From Plantago ovata (Eukaryota > Streptophyta > Magnoliopsida > Lamiales > Plantaginaceae): a DNA stretch of 64,000 nt. The notes under the pieces were generated by a model. That model worked only from the letters and a program-made list of their open reading frames with translations. It made no database searches and was not told the DNA's origin. The translations under genes and the position numbers were made by a program. Below, in pieces: positions 21,138-33,099 of this stretch. The stretch covers positions 77,644,085 through 77,708,084 of the forward strand of contig CM051458.1 in the NCBI GenBank assembly GCA_028274465.1, given 5' to 3'. Within the stretch, counting starts at the first letter, position 1. Each line of letters begins with the position of its first letter.

Positions 21138-22940
21138 AGGGCTTCATACATCTAGTACCCTATTAGATCTGTTTTATTACATGTAAGCTCTTGTTAGTCA
21201 AATAATTACATCCAGTTGCTCTGTTCTATAGATTTTATTACATCTAAACCACGCTCCTGACTTTTGGGTAATTAAATTTGACATAATATCATACACTACC
21301 CCTCCTATTGCACCTCTTTGCATATGAAGTCTCCTTATTCATAGAATTACATCAAACCCCAATAGTCGGATTTTATTTGACCGGCCAAAAATCTAAAATT
21401 CCGTTTGGACAAAACAAACACGCCATTAGCTCTCTTTTATTTTTTTTCCTTCTATTTTAGTTTATTCCTTTTCCCTTTTCTTTTATAATTTTCTTCTTTT
21501 CTCTATCTTCTTCGTCTTTCTCATCTCAGGTGCCGGAAAAATTCCGACACCGGATCCTCACCGGAGTTGTAAAGATGTTTTACAACTCCGATTTGGAGCT
21601 GTTACAACTCCAAATCGGAGCTTTTACAACTTCGATTTGGAGTTGTAATCAGCTGTTTTACAACTCCGTTTTGGAGCTGTAACAGCTCCAAATCTGAGTT
21701 TTTACGGATCCGGTTTGGAGCTGTTTAGCTTAGTTTTTTTTTTTTCATTTTGTTTTTCTTTTTAAAAATAATTTAGGGCTTATTTTGAACTATAATATTT
21801 GTAGGGGCTTGTTTTAAAATAAATTTTAGGATCATTTTGAAATATATTAGATTATGTAGGTTAGTTTTGAAATATTTAGTTTTAGTTTTGTACTTCCTCC
21901 GGAAACTTTATAGTTTTACACTTTATTTTTGTTGACTTTTCGATGTCCGGTTTGACCTCAAACTAATAATAACTCGTTGAAAAAAATAATTTAAAAAATT
22001 ATATTATAAAAGTATACTTCTTATATTCGTATAATATAACTTTTAAAATTAATTTTTTCGTAATCAATTATGATTATTTTGAGGTCAAACCGGACATAAA
22101 AAAGTCAACAAAAACAAACTGTAAAACTATTAAGTTTCCGAGGAAGAAATAAAGAAAGTATATGGGTTGAATGTGTAATAATGAAAAGTTTAAGTTGTTT
22201 GGATGGCAGCAAAAGCTGAAATTCCGACGAGGAAAAAATGGCACTTTCTACGATTTAGCGCTTGAAAAGTCAAAGTCGTGGGGTTATATGTAAATAAAAT
22301 TGAACAAGAAGGTGTTCAGTGCAAACTTGGGAATAACGAGGGGGCCGATGTAATTTCGTTGAACAAAAAGGTGTTGTATGTAATGGACCCTAATAATTTT
22401 TACCCTTGGTCAAATATTAAACTTTGAGTGAAACAAAACAACTCCAATTTTCATTAATTACACATTCGGCTAAAATCTTTTTAATTTCACCAATTTGACA
22501 CTTAATAATTCAACATAAGGCATGTAACTTCTTAAAATTTTAAACTTGTCTCAAGTGTTATTGCAAACTAACCCCTAATAAATATTATATTTTTTAATTA
22601 ACACAAAAAATTAAAAAAAATAATACAAATAGCAAATCGGGACTGCATAGCTCCGATTTGATATGTTGATCGGAGCCGGTTACAGTTCCCATCACATCGA
22701 AGTTGTAACTGCTCGATCAGATTGGAGCTTTACAGCTCCGATATGAAAGGACCAGTTACATCTCAACAGCTCTGATTGACCGGAGTTGTACCAAAATGCT
22801 AAGGCCACATTTGGCTTGATCATAGTGAACGGTAAGCCATAAGTTGGTTAACGTAATTTCGGACCCAAATGTAATTGTTTGAATAACATGGGATAAATGT
22901 AATTAGGCCTCAAAGTAGGGTACTGGATGAAATAAACCCT
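21138..22940. mobile_element. M2, TIR element related to M1
   Basis: The ends match as imperfect inverted repeats (20 of 25 bases): left agggcttcatacatctagta then cccta; right complement agggtttatttcatccagta then cccta. Inside are clusters of agctcc/ggagct words (tacaactccgatttggagct and variants) at about 21530-21720 and 22640-22800, and a block with gcacttt...agcgcttgaaaagtcaa that parallels M1's ggtacttttcaggcc block. There is no coding sequence and no clear target duplication. It contains a MITE at 21893-22146. It is probably a non-autonomous DNA element; the superfamily is unknown. Confidence 0.5.
21893..22146. mobile_element. Fold-back MITE (Stowaway-like)
   Basis: The left arm starts cttcctccggaaacttta and the right arm ends in its complement, taagtttccgaggaag. 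The inverted repeat continues inward for about 70 bp (gttgacttttcgatgtccgg / ccggacataaaaaagtcaac, then tttgacctcaaa), so nearly the whole 254 bp folds into one hairpin. The cttcctccg end and a TA before the left end suggest Tc1/mariner Stowaway; the right-hand TA is offset by a few bases, so the class is tentative. Confidence 0.75.
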
Positions 22941-25900
22941 TTACATTATTTTTTTTAAATTTTGACCGATCACATAGAGACGAATTCAACATCGCCACAT
23001 CACATCACATGATGATGTCAATTTCTCCAAAAATAAGAGAGAAAATGTATATATAGTTGTTTTGGTCCTTTTTCTAGTTTTCATATTGTTATTTTTTATT
23101 ATATCCTAATATGTTCATTAACAATTCTGAAAATTTTTCTAGTTTTTTATTTTAAATTACTTTTTATCTTTTTAAAATATGATGTCAACGTGTAATGTGC
23201 CAGTGTTGATTGTAGACCAAAGTAAAAAAACACTAGTTCATGATGTAGCTGGTGGAAGTCCTCTTTTTTTTTTGGAAAAATAGAAAATTATTATTTTTAA
23301 TTGTTTTGGTCCAACTTTCTTTTTCTTTATTGGTTTTTTTCTAATTATTTTTTGTTTTTCTGAGGTCATAGTATGTTAATTATTATTTTGTGAAATCTTT
23401 TCCATTATTTTATTATTTTTTCTCATTTTTTGTTAAAATATGACATCATCACGTGATGTGGTAACATTGACTACTCATTAACTTCGTCTCGAGGGAAGAG
23501 AAAAAAAATTAATTCATACAAACATGACAAATTTTAGGACTAATTGGTTTGGTGGATAGATATATATAAATGCTTCAATAAGATATAATATATTTACAGA
23601 ATAATAAACATTACTACTTGCCTTAGCTAGTTGTATGCCTTGAATAGCATTTGTAAGAAATTGTTCAGCCGATTCAACATAAAGAGTTGTACTAATGTTC
23701 TGAGCATTAGGCGTGTAGCACCTACAATATAATGAGATTCGCGATACCAATAACTTCAGTGTTTTTTATATCACAACATGAAGGGAGAATGACATATTTG
23801 GTCCAATTGTTTAGTGGGTCTTACATATGCATTTCCATATTTGTCCTTACCATTAATCTTAGTCCTAAAATTTGTCTTTGTATGGAGTAATTCTCTTATT
23901 TTCTTTGAAAACAATTTTCCTTCCATCGTCACCATTGTAGACATTTGGGGTGAGTTTAACAGTTTCCCTATGCTAAAATCAAACTTTTAAATAGCTGCAC
24001 TAATTACTCCGACGTTGCTTGTAGGAGGAAGTTCTTGGTTCCATTCTATATTATGGCAATTCAACCAAACAATCTAGATATATGTATGTTGTGTAATGAT
24101 TTTAGTTAGTTGTATAAGAGTTTGTAAACTGCTAATTAATGTATTTTAGGTAATCTCCCGACTTTTTCGGTGCAGAATTGAACCAAAATTCCTTTGCTAA
24201 CACATGACATAATAAGTATTAGAATTAAGTAGTTGCATTTCTCACACATTTCATCATTCACGTTATTCTCGGTCAAATTTGTTTTTGAGGGCATTGCATG
24301 CTCACCAATGCATAGTGCGAAGTCCATTCACATGTCTTCCTTCGATCCAAAAATTTATCAACATTAAATGATCTCAAGTGGGAATATGAGAATCATTGTA
24401 TCTAATGTAAGAAGTCATACCAGTTTTTAATCAAATAATCATGAATCAACTAAATTTAAATTCAAGTGCATAATCTAATTATGTCGTGTTCATAAATTTA
24501 GCATTAGTGCATTTGATTTTGATGTCAAGCATTATAAAAGTAGTGATACTTTTGAACGTTCCTGGAAAACGTAGTCTACACACATGTGGGGATATTTACG
24601 TACCAATCCTTAAACATTTAAGAGCACCATGTTTTAAGAAACAAGCAAAGAATTACTACGTTGTGGGTATGGAAGTACCACCACTGAAAGCAACACCGCA
24701 TAAATCTCGCATGCAGAGTTGTTTTGCTTGTTTGGCCACAAAAGAGTAATTGTTTACTTGTTTCTTCGATCATGGTTTTATTAACTATTAAGAAGTAGTA
24801 CTTATATGCTCACATCCCACATGTTATAAGTAATTTTTTCTGGAACATTTAAAAGGAGCACAACTCTTATAATGTTTGAATTTGACATACAAATCTTATG
24901 CGCTAATGCTAACTTTACCCACACGACAGTATTAGATTTTTCACTTTTTATGAATCCAACAGTAGTTATTTCATGATTAGATTCAAAACATTAGTGGTGT
25001 GACTGATCATTACAGCTACAACTAACTCTGTTATCTTTAATGATTCTCATATCCGCACTTTGGATTACTCAGATGTTGAGAACTTCTTAGACTGGAAGGA
25101 AGAAATGGATCGACATGGAATCCGACCTCCACATTGATGAGCCTACATGCCCCTAGAAACAAGTTCAGTTGAGGATACGATGAACTATGGAAGTAGGAGA
25201 AATACAACCGCTGTATCCTAATGCTTATCATGTCACATGTGAGCAAAGGCATTTACATTTTGATTCCGCATAGTGAAAAGGTCAAGCATTACCTTTAAAG
25301 ACACTGAGTAGCTATTCACAACTCGTATACCACTACTGAAATCAATTTTATGCAAGATACATAAATCTCGTCTGCTTAGTTGAATTTCAATAATATAATC
25401 CGCGGGAACCAACACCTATCTAAAGCAATAGTTGTTAAAGGTTTGCTACAATTAATGAACACCGGACTTGCTTGTGCGTGATCTGCTATTTAAAGTGACA
25501 TTTTAGCGTAGAGAAACTTTAAGGCTCGTGACTAATGTTCTACATTTCATCTTATGAATCTTCCTAGGCAAGAATAGAACAAGAGACATTTTACAACTAG
25601 AGTTTGATGACATTGAACCATAACGAGATGGGCAGAAGAAGACACTGGACCAAATATCAGGGCGACATCAAAAAGTGCAACTTAACTTGATACCTCAGCT
25701 ACAACTCTTCTCTTTGCATACATATTTTCTCACTTTTCATTTTTGGGTAAACTAAGCTTTTATATTAGTGCTTATGTCTCACACCGAAAAAGACACTGAA
25801 TTGAAAATGAATCCTCCGACTACTCCATTAGAATAATTTTGACAGATTGACCCATTATTCACAAAGGAAGCGGAATCAACAACAAACATGGACCCTAGAA

Positions 25901-26229
25901 CTCAGATAGTCCCTTTCCTTTCACTAATACATGTTAAGAAGAAATGGTGTAATGTATTTTACAATTCTCCTGGACCGGAACTAAATGACCGCACACCATT
26001 ACCTTGTATTAGGAAACTTCACTAAACTTGAGCTAGACTACCGTTCTCATGAACTGGTAAGGAAAGATAAATTAAATGTGGTAACTAAGTAAACTTGAGC
26101 TAGACTACCGTTCTCATGAAATCTTTTGCCGCGAAAAATAAACAAACCGAAATCAGAATGATATTCACACCCTTCTGATGATCAGCTGCTCTAACCAATC
26201 CAATCTACATCTAAAACTATTATCATCAT
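22941..26229. other. AT-rich intergenic stretch, no recognisable gene
   Basis: Short reading frames only (under 90 residues), none with a recognisable domain. A segment on the minus strand at about 23730-23640 looks faintly exon-like but has no partner exons. I see no transposon termini, long repeats or RNA gene here. It may hold older, unrecognisable element remains. Confidence 0.5.
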
Positions 26230-26692
26230 CATCTACCCTGTCCCTGATGGCATAGCCACAAGCTTGCCGTTAACAATTTCAGCAATAACTAAGCCTCAAT
26301 TCACATTTAAAAAAAAATAACTAAGCATATGGAAACAAAACATTCAAACCCTATCTGTATTCATTAATCCTATAGCCGTGAAGCTAAGAGATGAAATCAA
26401 TCTGATAAAAACATGGAAGAAAATAATAGTAAATACAGAAATACTCTACCATGTGATTGAACGTTTGGATTCAAACCCTATCTGTATTCATTAATCCACA
26501 CAATTCACCATGCGACTGAACGTTTGGATTCATCAACTGATCAAATACAGAAATACTCTACCATGTTGAAAAGGAAAGGAAGCGATGAAATATTACCTTT
26601 TGGGGTGTCGATGTTAGCGGAAACCTCATCGGTGCAGGCAAGCGAAAGCAATGCGTAAATGGTGGAGGATGACTCTGTTTGCCGGCCGCCAT
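26230..26692 (-). CDS. Possible small two-exon host gene, unidentified
   Basis: Minus-strand ATG at 26692-26690 in a good plant context (AAGTTATGGCGGCC) opens MAAGKQSHPPPFTHC... to a donor after 26597 (AAG|GTAATA). A second exon starts at 26288 after GCTTAG and ends within 60 bases. Another frame through the same exons reads STIYALLSLACTDEVSANID then TPK, continuing as VIAEIVNGKLVAMPSGTG to a stop at 26235-26233. That frame looks more protein-like but has no ATG in view. I do not recognise either product. Two GGCCCA motifs just upstream support a real promoter. The intron (26289-26596) contains duplicated blocks. It could equally be a gene remnant. Confidence 0.3.
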
Positions 26693-26770
26693 AACTTTCT
26701 CAGCTCTCCTGGCTCGATCACTTGCTGCTCATCATCAGCTGTTCCGAGGAAAAACAAAACTAGGTACTGC

Positions 26771-26807
26771 GGCCCACAAATTTCTCAGCAGCCGTTTTAT
26801 AGGCCCA
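26771..26807 (-). promoter_or_regulatory. Two site-II (TGGGCC) motifs
   Basis: GGCCCA at 26771-26776 and 26802-26807, reading TGGGCC on the minus strand, lie 80-115 bp upstream of the minus-strand ATG. Site-II elements of this form, often in pairs, are common in proximal promoters of plant growth-related genes, where TCP-type factors bind. Confidence 0.45.
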
Positions 26808-27162
26808 CAATTAGACCTAGACCGGATTTTTCTGAATATAAGTTAACATTATCATTCAAATTTCTCAATAAGTCTAAACTCTTGGCTAATTACTAAGTAA
26901 GTCTAAACTCTTAGACTCTAGAGCAAACTGCGTATATAAACCACCCTGGGGACCAAGTGTGTATGACCTTGCTAGCCTGTGCATCAGCGATTACAACAAT
27001 AAAGTCCTAGAGTAACATAAACCTGGCCAGGATTGTTTCGATCTTAATCCGGGCAGACTTAACTAGAACGGCAAGGTGCTTTTGCCAATGGTTCAATAAA
27101 AGCATCTTTATGATGTATAGTAATTTTCATATGAATCGGCTTTTATAATTTCCATGAAACAG

Positions 27163-27512
27163 GATATGTTCAGCGCCAGAAGTAAATGGGCAATGTCAGA
27201 ACTACTTAAACATCCTAGTGTTATGAAGAAAGTGCAAGATGAAGTAAGACAGGTTTCCAACAAAAAGGGATACGTGAGTGAGACGGACTTACACGAACTG
27301 ACATACCTCAAGTTAGTCATCAAAGAAACTCTGAGATTGCATCCACCAGTACCTCTATTACTTCCAAGAGAAAGCAGCAAGTCATGTGCAATAAATGGAT
27401 ACAAAATTCCTGAAAAGACGAGAGTCATAGTGAACGCATGGACAATAGGACGAGATCCTGAATACTGGGAGGAACCAGAAAGATTCAAACCAGAGAGATT
27501 CATTGAGAAAAT
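27163..27512 (+). pseudogene. Cytochrome P450 (CYP71-type) exon 2, first part
   Basis: Follows an intron acceptor (catgaaacag) and encodes [20 protein letters not shown]... Visible family features are the K-helix ExxR ([18 protein letters not shown]) and the FKPERF motif ([11 protein letters not shown]). The I-helix oxygen-activation motif, normally AGT(D/E)TS after DMFS, is missing: about seven residues are gone and DMFSA runs straight into RSKWAMSEL. No exon 1 lies upstream. The reading frame is cut at 27512 by retrotransposon K1 and resumes at 45089 after the duplicated aaaat. Plant P450s of this clan are ER-anchored monooxygenases of specialised metabolism; this copy looks dead independently of the insertion. 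Confidence 0.9.
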
Positions 27513-28505
27513 TGTTGGAATATAGGCACTATCAGGAAAGTATCTGTATGAAAAGGAGACTGGAACAAAGAGTATACATATGCGTAAGTAATGCTGCAGA
27601 ATGACGGGATAGCCCGAGTTCTTTGAGATAATATTTGTCCTGCACTCGTGCTCACAGTACATCAAATATATTTTCCCAAGATAAATCTGCAGGAGAATTA
27701 GTAAGTTGCACACCAAACTAATTCGAACTGGTTTTTCTCAATAAGGAAGAACAAACTTTGTTAAGTAGTAGAGGAGAAGAGAGCAGATGAATGAACGAAC
27801 TTTGCTACCGCAGGAAAGTCTTATTTATAGTAGCGAAGTGGTGTTAATAAACAGACATGTCTGTTCATTTAATGAACACATCATTTCGGAAAGGAAGTTG
27901 TTCATTCAATGAACACATCATTTCGGAAAAGAAAGCTGTTCATTCAAGCTTTTTCAGAAAGGACACAACTTTTCGGAAAGGAAAATTCTGTCCAGAATTT
28001 TTCACACCTTTTCAGAAAGGAAAATTCTGTCCAGAATTTTTCCTACGGTCCGATCCAATAAGCTTTTCTTATTGGGCCAAAATAAAGTTAGTAATATACA
28101 CCACCACCTAGCCTAGCCTAGCCTAGCCTTGCCAAGCCAAGCGAAGCCCAGCCCACGCCCCACGACCCGAACCCGTCTCCGAAACCATGGGTACCCCCAA
28201 GGGGTCCATACCCTCTTGCAAACTAGACACTTATGTCTAGCTCATACTCTTCTCATTTTAGCTATGTGGGATAACTCCCAATTCCAACTCTTGAGCTTCC
28301 TAGCTAAGTTCTCAGCCAACACACTTTGAGCTTCAATTACTCTTTCACCACCAATTGAATTTTAGTAATTCTTTCTCAAGTGTATTCTACTATCATAGTA
28401 GATTATGCACATTCAATAAAACACAAGTTTTGAATGTGTGAGCGCTCTTTGGTTAAGCCACAAAGTCATAGAAAACCCACTTTGGAATTAGCTAAAATTC
28501 CTACA
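27513..28505 (-). repeat. K1 left LTR (3' LTR)
   Basis: 993 bp. It contains repeated blocks of ttcattcaatgaacacatca and tttcagaaaggaaaattctg in tandem, and a cctag microsatellite near 28108-28125. It is longer than the right LTR because it carries more of these blocks. The small reading frames inside it are not genes. Confidence 0.9.
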
Positions 28506-28538
28506 ATTCCCGACATGAAAGAGAATTGAGGCTCTCAG

Positions 28539-31500
28539 TGATAGTGTATATGTCCTAGAGACAGTCCTTATTAAGGGCATGCAGCCCTTATACAGGGCAT
28601 ATATGTACTATTACACAGGTCAACGTAATATAATATATGTTTGTTGATTGACTATTGAGTATCGCTTTCATATTTATATTACACCACGCATGCATCATGT
28701 CATATCTCTATTTCTGTCTGTATTGATATTAAACATAGGGCTGTGCATAAAAACCGAAACCGAAAAACCGATCCGAAAAACCGCAAAACCGATCCGAACC
28801 AATCCGATCCGGTAGTTTCGGTTCGGATTGCGGATCACCAGTTTTCCCATTTTCGGTTTTCGGATCGGATCGGATTAAAATCCGCGGATTATCGGATTAA
28901 TCCGATCCGATCAATAATTTTATTTTTTTTAATATATTACTACATATATACTATATATACATCATAAAACACTTGAACCCTAAAATCCTATTCCCATTTC
29001 CTCCGCCCCCTTTTCCATTATTTCTTAATTCTCTCATCTCTCTGCTGCCTTCAATTCCTCCTTCCTACATGTATCTATACATCAAAATTACTCCCTCTCC
29101 ACTCTAAGTTGTGGCTGTTCATACTAGTAGTATACGAGAAGTGAAACAAATAATCATCAAGCCACCTTTATAATTAATTAGTGCCGCATCCGATTTCGAA
29201 GAGAAGCAGATCGGACTAACCCATGACGTTAATAGACATCCTTGAGCGTTGGCGGAGGTACGTAGAAACGGTGAGGTAGAATTTGAGAGGGGAATCTGAT
29301 GAGGTCATGTGGGAGGGAGGCGGAGGTGGTGATGCCGTGGTGGTGGTGAAGATAAGAGTGATGTACTAGTGGGCAGGTGGGGATTGGATGAGATCTCGTT
29401 TACAGTTGCTTATTTTTTATGAGAATATGAGATCTCGTTTCTTCTTCTTGTTCGGTGATAAAAGAATAAAATTTTATTTTTTCTTTATTATTTCGGATTA
29501 AACGGATTAAACCGAACCCGATCCGATTTTTTTCGGATCAATCCGAAACCGATCCGAAATTTCGGATCGGATTTTGGATTGAGCAAAAATGTACTGTTCG
29601 GATCGGATCAATCCGAAATTCGGATCGGATTTGATCCGATCCGCCCCATGCACAGCCCTAATTAAACATGTCCCCTCGGATAGATGACCGATCACACAAA
29701 TAATGGGAGCAATGTGAGTTATCATCTATCCCAAACTCTCCCTAGTCGAGGTTCATCTCGGATGTAGGGGTATGAATGAACCAGATGAGACTAGTATGAG
29801 TGGAGGTTATACTTTCTGGAGCAAGTGTGAGCCGATCCCACGGCCACGGAACGGATTGTTGGACAATCGAGAAACGTTCCCATAACTGCGCATAGTTGTT
29901 CGAAGAAGGATTATCAAACAATGGAAGTACCCACCGGACACTCCCATCGATGTATGCTCTACACCGAAGTGTCTATGGGAACCGGTAAGTTGTCGAAGTG
30001 ATGCCAGTCGTCCTTTGGACTTACAGGACTTTATCATCACATTTGTTGCCCCATATCCTTGGTGGACTCGTCGATGTCAGCTCTGAATAAGCAGTTGACC
30101 TAAGACACGATCCAGGATTATGGCTACATACAAATGGGGATGATAAGTGATTCTGTGAAGGATTCATCTCTCACGTGTAGCATAGGAGAGCACTGCTCAT
30201 AGTCGTTCATAGTTGTAATTGGTAAAACCGCTGGCCAGCGTATCAATATTATTATGATGGTCATAATAGATATTGGATTCACCATGCAACTCACTGAAGA
30301 CGCCCGTGGATGTATTATTGGGATAGACACTTCATCGATCCTAGATACATTCAAGCAAGTCAGATGAAGAGACGTTACCATCGCCGCGTTGAGCGCAACA
30401 GACTTTGCAACGAAAGGGTTTTCTTTGAGAAACTTCTAGATTGTCCTCATGTATTAATATTGCAAATGGAACCGTCTAGGAATTCCATTTTGCCTAGTAT
30501 AGGACTTGCTTAATACAATGAGGCCCTATGGGTCACACTATGTGGTGATTCAGCTTATCCGAATATCCTTGAATGGAATCGCAATTAATATGGAATTAAT
30601 TGTGATTGATGGATTATAAATAATTTGGAATTAATTATAATATTTAGTGGCTCAATTAATGATTTGGAATTATTAATTGAATTAGCTAATTAATTGTATT
30701 TTATGTAAATACAATTAAAGATTATATTTTAGAAATATAATAGAGGTTTGATTTGAAAGGATATGTTAATTTAGAATTAACATATGCACATGGGCAAAAT
30801 CTACTTGGAGTTTGAATTGCCTTAGAACTATAAGTGGGTCCCAAAATCGGGACCCACCTATCACCCTTAGGACGCGCGCGTGCGCGCGAGATGGAGTAGG
30901 GGAAGGAGTTCGACTCCTTCCTCTATTAGAAGTCTAAGGGATAAGTTAGATTTTCCTGATTGAGTTTTAATTTGATTGGGAATGAATCTAGACTTGAAAT
31001 TGGTTTCCTAGTGCGATAAGAATTAGATTCTTATTCCTTTATGAAGTCTAATTGTTTATGCTTTAGGCTTCTATTGACTACTATATATAGTAGACTATTA
31101 GAGAGCTTTTGATATAGATTTTCACACAGTTGAAGAATCAAATTCTTAGAGAATTATTCTACCTTTCTTAGAGAAAACAAAAGCTCTCCCCCCACCTCAC
31201 CTAAGCCATGCGCGCGCCACCTACCGGAGGAATCGCCGCCCCATCTTCTTGGCCACACAAAGAATATCCTAGCATTCTTTCTGATAGGTTGTTCATCCGT
31301 GGATACCAAGGTTGAGGTTCTAGGAGCTGGAAACTAACTTTTATTGTCTTGTAGATAATCAAAGTATTGCAGATATCTTCGACTTCGACGAAGGAGAAGA
31401 TACACCGGATTATTACGAAGACTTGGAAGTTGTGCTTGGGTTGGAAGTAAGGTTAGTCTTCTAATTGACGTGTTTAAATATATACGGCATATACATAATC

Positions 31501-31577
31501 AATTAACCTGCATGTTAAGAAAATTTTAGAAATTCCGCTGCGTACCCTAGGGGTAACTCTGATCGTATTTTCTTACA
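28539..31577 (+). repeat. K2 left LTR, interrupted by a hAT-like element
   Basis: Without the 925-bp insert and its 8-bp duplication this LTR is 2106 bp, matching the 2111-bp right LTR. It includes an alternating CG tract (about 30872-30888) and a TATA-like ctatatatagtag near 31081-31094. Frames such as those near 29807 and 30124 recur in the right LTR and are not genes. Confidence 0.92.
28736..29660. mobile_element. Non-autonomous hAT-like element in the K2 LTR
   Basis: 925 bp with perfect 13-bp terminal inverted repeats, TAGGGCTGTGCAT and ATGCACAGCCCTA. It is flanked by a perfect 8-bp target duplication, attaaaca (28728-28735 and 29661-29668). The right K2 LTR has one uninterrupted attaaaca at the matching site, which proves the insertion. 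Subterminal regions are packed with cggatcggat / atccgatccg words. The centre (about 28990-29450) is G-rich non-coding sequence without a transposase. TIR form, 8-bp duplication and subterminal repeats fit the hAT superfamily. Confidence 0.93.
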
Positions 31578-31578
31578 G

Positions 31579-31590
31579 TGGTATGAGAGC
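31579..31590 (+). other. K2 primer-binding site
   Basis: TGGTATGAGAGC, one base after the LTR, is one change from TGGTATCAGAGC, the standard initiator tRNA-Met primer site of plant copia elements. Confidence 0.85.
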
Positions 31591-31756
31591 GAGGTTAATT
31601 GATTACGTATATACGTATATATGTTGTATGATTTTGTAGTTTATGTGGATGCAATTGATTCTATGAATAATTCGATTTTCAAAAGCTTTGTTTTTTATAT
31701 AAATTTAGATATTATAATTTTCAAAAAAAAAAAAAAAATTAAAATATTATATATAT

Positions 31757-31860
31757 TGACGGGGCCGCCTGCGGGCGCTGGCGCACGGCGCCTGCGCAGG
31801 CGCCCGTGCACCGGGCGCCCGCGGCCGCTGGCACGGTAGGGGACGGAACTAGGTCCCGTC
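31757..31860. other. GC-rich island in the K2 leader
   Basis: About 100 bp almost entirely of G and C (gcctgcgcaggc, gcccgcggccgc and similar palindromes) inside very AT-rich leader. A gggacgg...ccgtccc inverted repeat at its edge precedes a long run of ta/at. Strong RNA folding is expected. No coding signal. Confidence 0.7.
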
Positions 31861-32386
31861 CCATATTTTAATATATATATATATTAAAATATATATATTA
31901 ATATATATATATTTTTCGGGTTGGACCCAAAATCAAATTTTTGAAAATTTTGAGGATTGAATTTTATATTTGGAATATAAATATGTTTTAATTGTAATTG
32001 TTTTTAACTAGAGGGGTTAAATTTAATTAGTATAAAGTTAAAGGGCTTATTTGTAATTTATCAATTTATTATTTATTGCAAATTAGTCCTTCTACTTTTG
32101 AATTTTAGATTTAACACCTCCAAGGTTTCAAAAATTACAATTAAGTCCTTCGGGTTTTCGAAAATTGCTACTTGGTCAATAGAATTTTCGATTTTTCAAT
32201 CTAATCCAAATTTTCAATTATTTCATAGAGATTATAAGTATGGGATTATAATTTTCATAATGAAATTATGAAGTCATTTGGCATCCACATAGGCTACTAC
32301 TTGTTTTGTTTGCTCGATATGCTATTGTTTGACAATGCATATTTAAATACCACGTATTTTACTTTCCGTTCGACCGCTATGCATGC

Positions 32387-32540
32387 GAGGGTAGGCGGCG
32401 CCCTCTTGTTTGTCGGACCGAATATTTTATGTATGGGTAGGTGGCGCCCATTATGTGCTTGACCGCGTTTAGAACTAGAATGGATAGGCGGCATCCATTA
32501 CGTGTAGACCGCACATGCATGATGGGTAGGCGGCGCCCTT
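32387..32540 (+). repeat. Four leader hairpin repeats in K2
   Basis: Copies at 32387-32405, 32433-32451, 32480-32498 and 32522-32540. Each has a short stem around a constant loop AGGYGGC: gagggt/gccctc, atgggt/gcccat, atggat/atccat, and a less perfect atgggt/gccctt. Spacers carry a shared gaccg(c) word. They lie between primer-binding site and gag. K3 has the same arrangement at 50059-50219. Confidence 0.85.
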
Positions 32541-33099
32541 ATTTGTTTGTAGATGACTGATAACAACCCTCAAGCTACAAGCCCCAACCAATATAAGTGC
32601 AGAAATATATATATGTATGTATTTCTGAGATGCTTTCCATAGGGTGCTTTAATTTTGAACTTTCATTGCGTTTTCCTGTATTGGCGACCTCGTCTTACAG
32701 ACTCGCATTGATCGTCAGATTAGTGTAAGCCTATGGTTATAACTTACTACATATTGTATCTAGCGACCTCGATAGGTACAATATGTAGAGCATCGGGTTA
32801 AATTAGATTTAACACCCAAGAGTTGCGTGACGCAATCGGATAGTCCTACCGATCATATTATGCTTTGCGACCAGCCCCCGTTGGAGTATAGCATAGTATT
32901 GATTTGGATCTTGGCCACTACGGTAACTTGTTGGACATTACCCGTATGTTTGTTTTGGGGGCAAGCATATGTGAAAATAGTGGGAGCTAAACAGCTAAAG
33001 GACCTTATTGTTTAGTTATGTTGACTGTGTATTTAGAAATAATATTTCAATAGTTGATTTATTATTTTCGTTCTATATTATTTCTCCTGGAAAACCGAA

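Noticed and set aside
23640-23735. Exon-like segment on the minus strand (NISTTLYVESAEQFLTNAIQ)
   Set aside because: It has a possible acceptor and a GC donor but no partner exons and no recognised domain, so it is too weak to annotate.
24486-24749. 87-residue plus-strand frame in the intergenic stretch
   Set aside because: No domain, composition bias or splice context; consistent with chance.
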